Shown piece after piece: positions 35,109 to 46,272 of a stretch of 64,000 nucleotides of DNA (positions are counted from its first letter, which is position 1; the number at the start of each line of letters is the position of its first letter). Source of the stretch: Zygnema cylindricum (taxonomy: Eukaryota > Streptophyta > Zygnematophyceae > Zygnematales > Zygnemataceae). Under the pieces are notes generated by a model. It was not told the origin of the DNA, did no database searches, and saw nothing but the letters and a program-made list of their open reading frames with translations. A program made the translations under genes and the position numbers. Location of the stretch: assembly GCA_037447655.1 (NCBI GenBank), contig JBBHKE010001973.1, positions 277,326 to 341,325 on the forward strand, read 5' to 3'.

Positions 35109-35936
35109 TAATGTTGGGTATCGAGGACCTTTTGACGATATTTGATATATATCGAATTCCAAGTACCCGATAATATATATCGCTTCGGTATATTGAAAAT
35201 CAAAATATCGCGATGCATTGCCATTATATCGCCGATATACCGTATCGTCAATATATTGAGGCATTAAAAACAAAATGAAAACTTTAACAGGTCTCCAAAG
35301 TCACGTGCCTTCGGACAAGGTGACCGTAAAATCTTTGCCAAAAAGTACGGTATTTTCTTGAAATTCATCAGAGAGAAGGAGATCTCTGAGGTACATTGAC
35401 GCAGTACACTTGCAAAGTACACTTACGTAATACGCAAGTATGGAGTTCCATACGAAAATGGTCGGTTCTCAAATCTTTGACGATTTTATAGATTTGATCG
35501 TCAACTTACAAGGAACCACTCAAGTCAAAACACGTATGTAAAACTTGTTTACAGAAGATACGCGATGATAACCGAGGCCTTTGTAATGCATATTTTTTGT
35601 TGTCCGTACTAAATCAGAGACCTCATGTAACCATACCCCAAATAATTAATTATATTAATTACAAAAGTTGTACTTTTTTGTCGGTTACATTTTGCGGCGT
35701 CTACCTTTAAGTCACGGAACGAAAATCACGTCGTACGTGGCGTATCAGACAATTTGTATTTTTCGCAAAAATAACATACCACATTAAAATATTAAACATT
35801 AAATTTTAAAAATACTATATATCGCGATAATTTATGTTGGTCTCGGTACGATATATCGAGGAGTCTCATCAATCGCTATTCGATATATCGAATATCGAAA
35901 TTATCACGATATGAATTTACCCGTTACCCAACACTA
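35109..35936. mobile_element. hAT-type non-autonomous element, family 2, copy C (828 bp)
   Basis: The ends are TAATGTTGGGTATCG and the inverted GTTACCCAACACTA. It is an inverted near full-length match of copy E at 37437-38263 (828 and 827 bp). The interior is shared (GGACAAGGTG, a TTACATTTTGCGGCGTCTACCT-like block and AATAATTAATTATATTAATT). Both ends carry dense TATATCG/CGATATA palindromes. Its flanks do not show a matching 8-bp duplication, so the insertion edge may have been rearranged. Confidence 0.82.
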
Positions 35937-35952
35937 TTTACAGGTAATGCTG

Positions 35953-36322
35953 GATTGTTGGGTATCGAGGGACCCTTGCCGATATTCAATATGTACGGAA
36001 ATTTGGGTAACCGATAATCGATATACCGAAGAAGCTTAATAGTTCTACGATCTATCAGTCAATATCACGATATATTTCAATCGCATATATCGAGGTGACG
36101 CTAGATCAAAATATAGTCTCACTCGGGCGAACGCTCGTGGGGAGCAAGATTTTCCGCACGATATTTCGTACTCTATTTATGTGGACACCCAGTTTTTACT
36201 AAATATATCGCGATACAATATGTTGGTCCTGGTATGATACATCGAGGCCTCGGACCGATCGATCATCGATATATCGAATAACGAACTTATCGCGATATGA
36301 TTTTACCCGATACCCAATATTA
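35953..36322. mobile_element. hAT-type family 2, short derivative (copy D)
   Basis: The ends TTGTTGGGTATCGAGG and the inverted CGATACCCAATATTA match family 2. The interior is shortened to about 370 bp and still holds TATCGCGATA and GATATATCG motifs. It lies 16 bases from copy C. No clean target duplication is seen. Confidence 0.7.
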
Positions 36323-36564
36323 TTAACAAGTACCCAGTCAAATAATAAAATATTTTTTGATATACCATTCAAAGTGAGGTGCGCAAAAAAACATGAATAT
36401 TTGGAAAGTGGAGGATGCGTGCCACACCACACATTCACACCAGCATATACTATTAGAGAGACTCGTTTTTCCATTACGTATCGCCCACTCGCAATACAAG
36501 TGTTGTGAATCAGGTAGCCATTTGCCGAAGACCAATATGTACTTTATTTTACTAACCAATGTTT

Positions 36565-36945
36565 AACATATTGGTAAGGTATATCTGTAACATAATTATC
36601 GCGATGGATTTTTTATGTATCGTGATGAACTACATATAGTTACTGGGCCGATAATATCAACAATAACTCCATATTGTGGTACGGAATAAAATGTGCATAA
36701 GTTTCCAAAAGCCCCCTCTCTCCCCTCCACCCCTTCGTCGCGATATCTTCGTACTCATTTCGTACTTAATTTATGTAACCTATTCCGTACTTTTTGAACA
36801 GACCACCTTTCCCAACCGATAATTATGGTTGATCATTTTTGTTGGTTCTTGAGCGATATATCGGAACCCCTCTCCATTCGATAACCGATAATCATCGTTA
36901 TTTGTTTAATAGTAGGTTTGTTTTACACACAATACACAACACTAT
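36565..36945. mobile_element. Degenerate CGATA-rich relic
   Basis: ATTATCGCGATGG, GGCCGATAATATC, GAGCGATATATCGG and GATAACCGATAATCATCG occur here without intact terminal repeats. It is probably an old relative of the neighbouring hAT-type elements. Confidence 0.45.
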
Positions 36946-37436
36946 GTAATAAAACGTGTTTATTTGTTAGTTTTCTATGTTTTTGATTGTCGCTGTAAGA
37001 GTTTGGGTGCATCTCCATGTCCTATATTAAGGGTATTTTTCTATCTTTTACCTCAACAACTTAGCGCTATACCGATTAAAATTGACAAACGTATGAACGA
37101 AGTGAAAAAAAGTAAAATGCAATTTCAGTCACTTTAAAACTTATAATATACAAAATTTTATCGGTTTGTGTTGCTCCGCCCACAACCATGCCATTATCAA
37201 CTTTACCATAAAACAAAACGGAGATGTGTTTTGAAATGAAGTGTCTCCGGACCACAAACAAGAAAACAACTTTCCAAGTTTCAAGCAATTTCAAAAGAAT
37301 TGAACGAAAAGAAGTCACTATTTATTTTTGTCCATTTGCATCTGATACAAGTTTTCTTTTTTTGCATAATAATTCAACATCATTTCACGATGGTTTAACA
37401 AGAGAGGTGAATGCAAAGGCATATTGTTGTTATAAC

Positions 37437-38263
37437 TAGTGTTGGGTATTGGGTAAATTTATATCGCGATAATTTTGATATTCGATATATTGAATATTGA
37501 TCGAGCAGACTCCTCGATATATCGTACTGAGAACTACATAAGTTATCGCGATATGTATCGCGATATATAGTATTTTTAAATTTATTATTTTATATTTTAA
37601 AATGATATGTTATTTTAGCGAAAAATACAAATTGTCTGATACACCACGTACGACGTGATTTTCGTTCCGTGAGGTAGACGCCGCAAAATGTAACCGACAA
37701 AATGTACAAATTCTGTAATTCATATAATTAATTATTTGGGGTATGGTTACATGAGGAGGTCTTTGTAATAGTACGGACAGCAAAATTTATGTATTACAGA
37801 GGCCTAGCTTAACAGTATCTTTTGTAAACCGGCTTTTACATATGTGTTTTGATTTGAGTGGTTCCTTGTAAGTTGACGATCGAATCTCTAAAACGTCAAA
37901 GATTTGAGAACTGACCATTTTGACATTTTCATATGGATCTTTGAACTTGCGTATTACGTACGTGTACTTCGCAAGTGTACCGTGTCAATGTACCTCAAAG
38001 ATCTCCTTCACTATGATGACTTTCAGGAAAAAACCGTATTTTTGTTTCGCAAATATTTACTGGCCACCTTGTCCGGGCTGCGGACTTGGGGAGACGGAAA
38101 ATTTTCATTTTTTTTAAGTGCCTCGATATATCGACGATACGATTTATCGCCAATGTATCGCGATATTTTGATTTTGATATATCGAAGCGATATATCGATT
38201 ATCGGGTGTTTGAAATTCGATATATATCGAATATTGGCAAATGGTCCTCGATACCCAACACTA
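37437..38263. mobile_element. hAT-type non-autonomous element, family 2, copy E (827 bp)
   Basis: The ends are TAGTGTTGGGTATTGGG and the inverted CCTCGATACCCAACACTA. The flanks are GTTATAAC (37429-37436) and GATATAAC (38264-38271), an 8-bp duplication with one mismatch. Subterminal regions carry TATCGCGATA and CGATATATCG repeats. No transposase is encoded. Confidence 0.9.
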
Positions 38264-39380
38264 GATATAACCTTATGTTTGTACTTGATTTAGTGTGGAT
38301 AATATTTGCCATTTATGTATCATTTTATTGATATCTTACTCGTATGATTAGTCATTGGAACCTCATTCATGTTGTTTGATTCACTCATATTTGTGTGTCA
38401 ACATTCAATGGCTTATGTACACATTCAATTGTGATTGTGTGTAATGATGAGATGGCACTGGGTTTTCAATAGCCATTACGAGAGAGAGAAAAATATATAT
38501 AGAGAGAGGGAGAGAGAGANNNNNNNNNNCGAAGGGAAATGATAAGTATCTAGCTTTCATCTGATGGTCATACTTTTTTTTTTTACATCAAATTAAACTG
38601 ATAGCAACGCGTATTAACCACTTGTAACTGCTCGTTGAGAACGAATGGTACGTGATGATGTAAATGTAGCTTCGCAATGCGATTTTTCTGAAATATAAAT
38701 TGTGTTTTTTGTTTTTTGGGTTTCCCAAATTATGAAAGAAATAGTCGTCATGTAAAGTAATGACATTTACAGACGTTACATAATTTGGTGACAATTTTAT
38801 GCAGCGGACGTCATATTTATTTTGACAATGCAAACGTTTCGTATTTTGTGACGTTGTATATGTTTATATTTTTGTAATATTGTGACGTCCAATTTACTTG
38901 TGAGAGCATGGACATCACTTTTTTATACTTTAAGCCATGGTTTCCTATTTTGTCTCTTATATCTCTATCTATCACCAATTATGCGCAACGATAGTCAAAT
39001 TAAACTACATTTTTTTTTTTCATACTGGTAGTCTACTTTCGATCTATGAATAGTAAAGGGAAGCGGTAGGTAGAAAGGGAGGGAGAGAGGTGACGACAAC
39101 GTAGACTTTTTGCAATCAACCCACGAATGAAAGTGGAGGTCAGAAACCCTTGCAAATTTTTCCCCGTAAAAGCACTTTTTTGTACTGTAGATACACGCGA
39201 CGGACAGTGGAAAAACAACGTGCACTCTCTCTCTCTCGTGCAAAAATGTTAAGTTCGTGTAAAAATTGCACAAAAGTTTTTATATCCCCTGGTTAAGTGT
39301 AAATTGAGTTTTAAGTTGAGCTGGCACGAATTGGCAGTGGATCAAAAACGTGAAGACGCCAAGCTGAAGTGCACAATAAT
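38264..39380. other. Intergenic DNA with assembly gap
   Basis: A GA-rich repeat at about 38478-38519 runs into ten N at 38520-38529. The rest is AT-rich, with repeated TGACGT-type words near 38755-38890. No gene is recognised. Confidence 0.6.
38520..38529. other. Assembly gap (10 N)
   Basis: Ten N, right after a GA-rich repeat; the true length is unknown. Confidence 0.98.
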
Positions 39381-39851
39381 GGTACTTTCGCATATGCTAA
39401 AGTTACAATTATTTTATGTCATTTTCCTCCATAGTTAAAAAAAAAAACGAGAAAATCCGCAGCCGTACCAGAGATTTGAAATTATCGCCGTACAAGTTGC
39501 GTTTCCTTGAATTTTTACATGTATTGTAGTTTTCGTATAGCGCGATGCAATTTGTGGTTTAGCGCATTTCGACCCACTTTCGCGTCCTTTCAGCTCATTT
39601 TCAAACTTTGTATTAAATCACCTCGCAAGGTTATTTTAATTAAAGTTCCATGACGTGAGCGAATAGGCAAATGATGTTACACGTGTCGGAAGTTTTGACA
39701 ATTTTTGTGCTCGTTGTACCAAAAATAGAACCCACTGCAAGTTTATTGCCTATGCGTGACTTTTTTCCGTGCAAATCTTTCCGTACGAGGGCCGTGGAGG
39801 GGGTCTCGACCAACGGACGCCATTTTGCAAAAGCGAAGTCCATGAAAACGC

Positions 39852-39949
<98 letters not shown>

Positions 39950-40030
39950 ACCGCTCGCACTATCGTGTCTATCTCACAATTCTTGCAATGAAAAACGTCA
40001 ATACTGGTATCAAATGAAAGATCTCTAAAA
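39381..40030. repeat. Dispersed repeat, copy 1
   Basis: Direct-orientation match to 54371-54905. Shared blocks include AAAATCCGCAGCCGTACCA, TTTCGACCCACTTTCGCGTC, GGTCTCGACCAACGGACGCC and TGGTATCAAATGAAA. The two copies differ most at the CT tract, which is expanded here (39857-39949). No coding frame is conserved. The class is unknown. Confidence 0.85.
39857..39949. repeat. CT dinucleotide microsatellite
   Basis: About 45 CT units with one interruption, inside a dispersed repeat whose other copy has only a short CT run. Confidence 0.97.
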
Positions 40031-40076
40031 ACGTTTTTTTTTTAATATGTTTGGGCGTATTTCGATGGCAAGTACA

Positions 40077-40263
40077 TCGCGAATCGTAATTAGAGTAAAT
40101 TACTCTAATTCAGTCGCTCGAAATTTCGAATCTATCACATGAAATAGAGTAAACGACTCTAAGTTTGTCATTATTCTATTTAAGGTAAAGCTTAATTAGC
40201 GTTTTTAATTATAATATAGGTTTGTTTTAAATAGTGTGGAGTACGGACGACATTACAGAATGC
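40077..40263. mobile_element. Fragment of the 616-bp TA-target MITE
   Basis: It starts TCGCGAATCGTAATTAGAG and matches the right third of 13482-14097 in inverted orientation. It is cut off by the complete MITE at 40266. Confidence 0.75.
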
Positions 40264-40265
40264 TA

Positions 40266-40797
40266 CACCGCGAATCGTTATTAGTGTCAAAGTCACTAAT
40301 TTGGGTTCTTAAAATTTTGATTTTTTTCCTCAAATAGGATACATGATTTTAATTTTTCCTTGACGTTAATTAAGGTACCGTACAAAATAGCTAAAGTCTG
40401 AAAGTACACTAAAATTTAAATAGTGTGGTGTATGGTCGATGTCAGACCGTACATAACTGTAATTTTCAAGAGAAAATTTAAAAAATGAATTAATCAGACG
40501 CGCACGCATAGGAACGTGCGCTATAAAAACGTCACTAGTCTGACGTAAATTAGTATAGCATGTAAGGATATTTTAGATTCGCAACAGCGTACGATTTCCA
40601 ATATTTTGTATGGATACATATATTAATGTATATAATTGTACGAAATTTTTTCCATTTTTGCTGTTCCCAAATTAGCATAAACGCCGAAATTAGAATACAC
40701 CTTTTTTTTGAAAAAAAACAAATTCTTAATTAGCATCAATTACGGTAAGTTTTATTCAACACTATTTAAAATTTGACACTAATAACGATTCGCGGTG
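40266..40797. mobile_element. TA-target MITE, 532 bp
   Basis: The inverted ends CACCGCGAATCGTTATTAG and CTAATAACGATTCGCGGTG are flanked by TA (40264-40265, 40798-40799). AT-rich non-coding interior. Confidence 0.88.
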
Positions 40798-41972
40798 TAC
40801 ACTTTGAACGCTGTTCTCTCGCGCAGAGTCTGTAATCCACGTGCTCAGAAATGAGTGGTACCACGTAAGATAAGATCGTATATTGAAAATCGTCAAATGT
40901 TTTTTACACCGACCAACTTCAACTCGAAATCGTCATTTGCATACCATGTACGTGCGGACCAGGGCATCGTACCACACAAATTCTGTACTCTTTGCAAACG
41001 TTTGTCAGATGCCAGCTCATTACTTGCAACGCTTGTCAGATGCCAGTTCATTAATTTTAGGGTTTCTGCTTTTTCGCGTGACGAATGAGCGCTTCCACAA
41101 ATAGTGTGACGAATGGCCGGTAACAAAAATAGTGCGACGAAAGCTCGTTACGAGATCACTTTCGTGATTTCCGTTGAATTTTTGAATGCATATATCATGT
41201 GCGAAATTTTTCGATTCCCGTTGGTTTGCCGTCGTGACACGTGCATTCATTATCCAACGTGTCGCGGCTCAATTTTTTCTGTAAATGGTGATGTACCTCC
41301 TCAAGGTACATCACCATTTATGAGGAGGTACATCACCATTTACAGAAACTTTCGAAGCGAATGCTTCGCGAAAAACATCCAACGGTCATTGTTACCTCCC
41401 ATGCCTTTGGAGAATATTGGAAAGATTCTCTGTAATGTTGTTCGCTTATAAAAACAAAATAAGAGGTACGGCGTAGAACGGATAGGTCCGGATTTCTGTA
41501 AACAACCTCACTTTTCGTCTGATGGAACGCCACCCTTACCGTCTAACATTTTCGAAACAGAAAAAAATTGAAAATCCCTTACTTTGGCATATGGGGTCGC
41601 ACCCTTATAATCATCTTTTCTCCGGGCTCACTTTGCCGGATTATGCATCTGACGGTGAAGATGGGAAGAAGAGATCTAACCTTCCGATTGGCGATGTCCA
41701 AGAATCACACTATTTGCAATGGGCGATGATGGAATTAAAATTTTAAAAGTACGAAAATAACATCGACCGATATATCGATCCATTGGTTTTATTTCCTGCA
41801 TGTCCATTATGATGCACTGATTGATTAGACTCATCAGTTTTCTTGACATAGCTGTAGGCTGCATCTCCTCTTTTACTGAGAATTATGGAAGAGATTGGAT
41901 TTTATAGCATGCGTAAGATCTTTTGTCACTCTTTTGAATTTATCTCCTTCTTCGCCTTCTGTCAATAATGCT
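40798..41972. promoter_or_regulatory. Upstream region of RBM48
   Basis: No gene is recognised. It contains a three-armed inverted repeat at 41278-41346. Two repeats of GCCAGYTCATTA-type sequence lie near 41010-41055. A GGGTCGCACCC match to the Harbinger-type end lies near 41594. Confidence 0.4.
41278..41346. repeat. Three-armed inverted repeat (competing hairpins)
   Basis: The arms at 41278-41303 and 41321-41346 are perfect 26-bp reverse complements (TCTGTAAATGGTGATGTACC… and its complement). The 17 bases between them (41304-41320) repeat the complement of the left arm again, so the left arm can pair with either. Confidence 0.95.
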
Positions 41973-44900
41973 ATGGCCGGAGAAGAAGGAAAAGTGTGTT
42001 ACACACGTGCGAGCTACAGAGCGGGGAAGAAGGAGACGACTGTGTGCGTTTATACCGTCAATCAGGAGTCCAGGTAAGAGACTGAGGACGGCAGAGGGAG
42101 AAGGGGAGAGGGAGATAGACAGGAAGCGAGGAAAAGCACAGGAAATTTCTGCTGATTATGGCTGCTAATAAAGTTGTTATTTTTTTAGTTCTGGTCTTAT
42201 AGCAGTCCTTCCTATTCCTGTCAATTTGCCTTCATGTTCCATTCCGAGTTGTTTCATCCTTACTTTGCAAGCTTTGATTTCACCTTTTACTGCTTTATCT
42301 TTTGTTTAGCCCTAAATTGACTAACAAAGCCCTAAGTTATACACTTGCAGGTACTTAATTGTACGAAATGTTCCGGCTCTTGGATGTATTGACGACCTAA
42401 TTAAGCTCTTTGCCCTTTATGGACCCATTGAAGAGTGAGTATTTTTGACATTCACACGAAGGTTTAGCATTATCTGTAACTTTCACACATACGTTGCATT
42501 TACATGTGACATAGCTGGTGTAGTAAATTTAAAGTCAAATTTAAACTCCAACTCATACGCAAGAATGGCCTTATGGACTGTTTGGAAAATTCCAATTTCA
42601 GAGTGTCAGTGTTTTCCATACCACACTGCCTTTTCTATAGTGTAAGGGAGTTATCAGTATTAAAGCAGTATTCATATGTATGCTGGTTTAGGGTTGAATG
42701 ACATGGCTCCTTGTTGCCTTAATTAGTGTCATTGTCACTACTTTATAATCTTGGGTCATAAAACCATGAACAAATTTGTGCTATTAACACTAGTACCTAT
42801 ATGAATAGTGTACCTTGTTAAGTTTTTCTTTTTTTTTTAAATGAGCCACAGTAATTTATTCTGCAAACAATGCAACTTTGAACAACGGTGGCCAGTTGCT
42901 CTCATCCATATGGCATTTTTGCAAAGTAAGAATGGGATACTATCTGAAGTTTGTCCTTAAGCTTGTTCACCAAAAGTTTGACGAAATTCTGGAATTATGA
43001 TCCCTGAGTTGCTTTTTTTTGTTTTTCGTTTTTTGTAATTTGTTTTTTTTTGGTTGAGGTCAGAAGCTCCTATTTTGTTTCGCATAAACAATGTCTCTGA
43101 CAAGTTATGTTTCTGTCGTGTGTGTGGACATAAATAGGTACCGCCTCATGGACGAAGAAGATAGTGAGCCTTATACTGATGTTTATTGGATCAAGTTTGT
43201 TCGTATTGCTAACGCCAGGTTAGTCCCTAACATTTTTATTAAAACGGAGCTATTGAAGGGACGAGCATTTGATGTGATTGCGCCTCCACCATTGCTAAAT
43301 TTGTTTCGATTATTTTTCACCCATGTAAGCTGCTTTTTTGGAAGAATAGTTTTTAATTTTTCTCTTTCCTGTTTCAAATCTCTGGACTGGAAGAACTTGG
43401 AAACGTTTTCCATTTAAACCAGGTACCTGAAGTACAGCATGGAATTCTATGAATAACGGGAGATTCTTAGTAGAGTTTGTAATGGAAGTCGGTTTTCTCC
43501 TCTTAAGGATTTTTGATTAACCTTTGGGATTTGCAACTTAGGTTTTTTCCTGGTTTTTTAACCGTTGAAACTGCGTCTCCAGGTTTGCAAAAAGGAAGCT
43601 GGACGATTATCCCTTTTTAGGAAATCTTTTGAAAGTCACATATGCACCCCATCATGAGACTGTGGATGATGTTAAGGCAAAGTTGGAAGACAGGCGCCGA
43701 ACAGTGCTTAACAGAATAAATGACCGTATGCTCCTTCACCTGTGAGTTTTTTTTTGTTTTTTGTTTTTTTTTTGAAGTATGATGGTTGATGGTTTCTGCA
43801 GTGCTGTTCGGTTGTGATTGTATGTCAATGTTGGAACTGGATGTGGCAATTTTATTAGTGGAATGTTGATTCTTTCTTTCTCTCTTGTGTTTTCTTCTCA
43901 TCGATTTTTCTCTCATTTTCATTTCCGTTTCACTCTAATATGCAGCTACCAGGAGCACAAAAACTTTCTCAGATGCGACAGCATCTTCTTCAAAAGTCAA
44001 GCAGCAATATAACAGTAATCCGCAACCGTTGGCCGATCCTCTAACTGTTTCTGGTCCATTTCAGCAAAAAATTCCTCCTTCAGTAAGGTATGCTATTGTT
44101 AGAGCACATTTGATGTCTTTTTATACAAGAGTCAACTGCAGTTCAAGCGATGAATTAATTTTTATTGCAGAACTTAATTGGAGTTTTATGTACTTGTCAT
44201 TCCGGGAATGCAAAAAGATCACTGTGGTTTTGGAATCTTGCAGGCTTGGTGGAGAAAGTGTAGTAATACCAAAAAAGGACACTGTTTCTGGTGAGAGTTC
44301 CGGAAGAGTTTCTTCTCTGCAAATCCAATCCCCTCAGCTGCTAGCAAATCAGAGTGTGAGTAAAGCACACTAAAGCGTTTTAAACCATTGATTCAAGCCC
44401 TTGTTCTTTTTGATGGACATTTGACATGTTTTTTTGTTTTCCATTTTTTTTTTTGTATATCCACTGTTTCTATGGCTGCTTTTGTCTTTAGTTTGGGAGG
44501 ATTTCTACACTGTAATTGATACGCTCTACATTTGTGGACACCTTTTGTTGTGAATCGGCATAGTTCTCTTTTAGCCAGGCAATCATTAGACCATTCAACA
44601 GTATGAACCACGCTTTTTGCACCAAGGCTGTTTCTTGAGTTTTTACACGTTGTCAAGAAGTGATGTTCATTTCCTAGACATATTTGTGTCTGATTTAGAA
44701 GCATATGCTTGCGCCCTAAAGATGCGCAGCTCTTTGCGCTTCCAAAGACACGTGATGATGGTGTGACAAAGGAACACCGAATAAGCAGCCAAAAAAGTGC
44801 TGCCCATAATGCTCCTTTGGCGCAAAGTGCCAAAGCCGCCGAGAACTTTTGTCGCACTTTTGTCATACGCCATACGTGCCTTCTCCTTGTTTTTGCTGCG

Positions 44901-46272
44901 GCGTCTCGTGCGAAGGACTTTGTTCGCACCAAACAAAGCCGTTGGACCTTTGAAGCATAGCCTTTGGACCTTTGGACCTTTGGACCTTTGGATGTGCTAT
45001 TTTCTGGACTGGCATTCTAATCAAGCAAAGAAAGTTGCCAGCAGTAAGCCTGTTGCCATACTGCTTGTTCTTTTTTTGTTTGATTTTTTTATTCTTCATG
45101 ATTTGAATGATGTGCAGGCTGAGGTAGACGAGGTCTCAGAGCCACAGCTCCGACCACAGATTCCCAAGGTACAGATTTAAAAAGACTTGTCAAATGATTT
45201 TTACAGTTTCGTGATGCCTAATGAATGTACTCCAACAGATACCTATCATTGATCTCTCATTTATTCTCCCAAAGGTACGAGTCATCATGTCCTGCATTTT
45301 TATACTCATGGATAAGTTCACTGTGGTTTAAGCATGTCAGTATTGACATGTTTGGTTGGGTTGGGATGATGATCTCTACTCTTGTTGGAAGCAGTATTTT
45401 ACAAAACCTTCAATGAATGCAACAGTTGCGACGGTGCGAGAAGTATTGAATCGGGTAAGTTGATGCACTCATTTCTTTTTTATCGGATTTTGTCGATGAG
45501 CTTTAGTACTCTTAAGTACACTCGGTATGAATCTAGCCTCAGGCCCGTTCAGTTAGGTTCGGTTCTGCTCCATTTCAGCTCAGAACCAAGGCAAACAGTT
45601 CCGGGCAGTTACCAAACTAAACCATTCGAATAGGATGGACTAAACCATGTAAACTGCTGAATTAAACTCAATGCTTTGCGGTATACTTGTGTACTTTCAT
45701 TCCTCTGTAATATTGTACTGCCGTTGTATATTGCGGAGCAAACCACGTCTGACCTCATCGAAACGTTTAAAAAACTCGATCCTGCAGTCCAAATCCTCGA
45801 ATTTTGAACCTAAAGTGAAAAAATGGCTCCTGGTTCTGTTTTTGTCTGGTTTGATCCTTAACCGGGTCTAATGCTGTGTGGAAAAACATATTTATTTTGT
45901 TTGTTTAGCAAGAAAGCTAGTGAACTTGTCTGGCTTACTGGAGGAAGGTTTTGTTTGCCTCTGAAAATGACTTCATGTATGTTATGACTGTTTCATGTTT
46001 AAAATGTTATTAGTATGTCACCTTTGTTTTAGTGGGGAGCGAGGACACTTGTGTTTTTAAAGTAAGTGTCATTTCTGACTTTTCTGACTGTGTATATGCA
46101 GACATGGGAACCACCTGCTATTTCTCCGGTACCAATGAAGAAAGAAACGACTGAAGTAAAGCCAAGGGAGGTACCAGACAGTAGAGAATCTAAACCAGGG
46201 TTGGAAGGAAATATACAAACAAATTCACAATCTAGCAAGCGACCCCGTAAGGACAATAGGAGACGCATATAG
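41973..46272 (+). CDS. RBM48: RBM48, RNA-binding protein of the minor spliceosome (9 exons, 314 aa)
   Basis: Predicted exons: 41973-42073, 42351-42434, 43138-43218, 43583-43725, 43946-44087, 44244-44355, 45118-45168, 45395-45454, 46102-46272. The protein opens with the RBM48 signature VCYTRASYRAGKKETTVCVY, then one RRM (about 34-112): YLIVRNVP is the RNP2 position and DVYWIKFV the RNP1 position, followed by FAKRKLDD and LKVTYAPHHETVDDVKAKL. The C-terminus is hydrophilic and ends basic (KRPRKDNRRRI). In plants and animals RBM48, with ARMC7, supports splicing of U12-type introns. Exons 4 and 5 use GTATGC donors; these were preferred because the alternative sites break the frame. Exon 8 (YFTKPSMNATVATVREVLNR) was found from frame and family resemblance. 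At 314 aa it is near the human length. Confidence 0.88.
44961..44991. repeat. 8-bp tandem repeat in an RBM48 intron
   Basis: About four CTTTGGAC units within intron 6. The same word also occurs singly just upstream (GTTGGACCTTTG near 44941). Confidence 0.85.
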
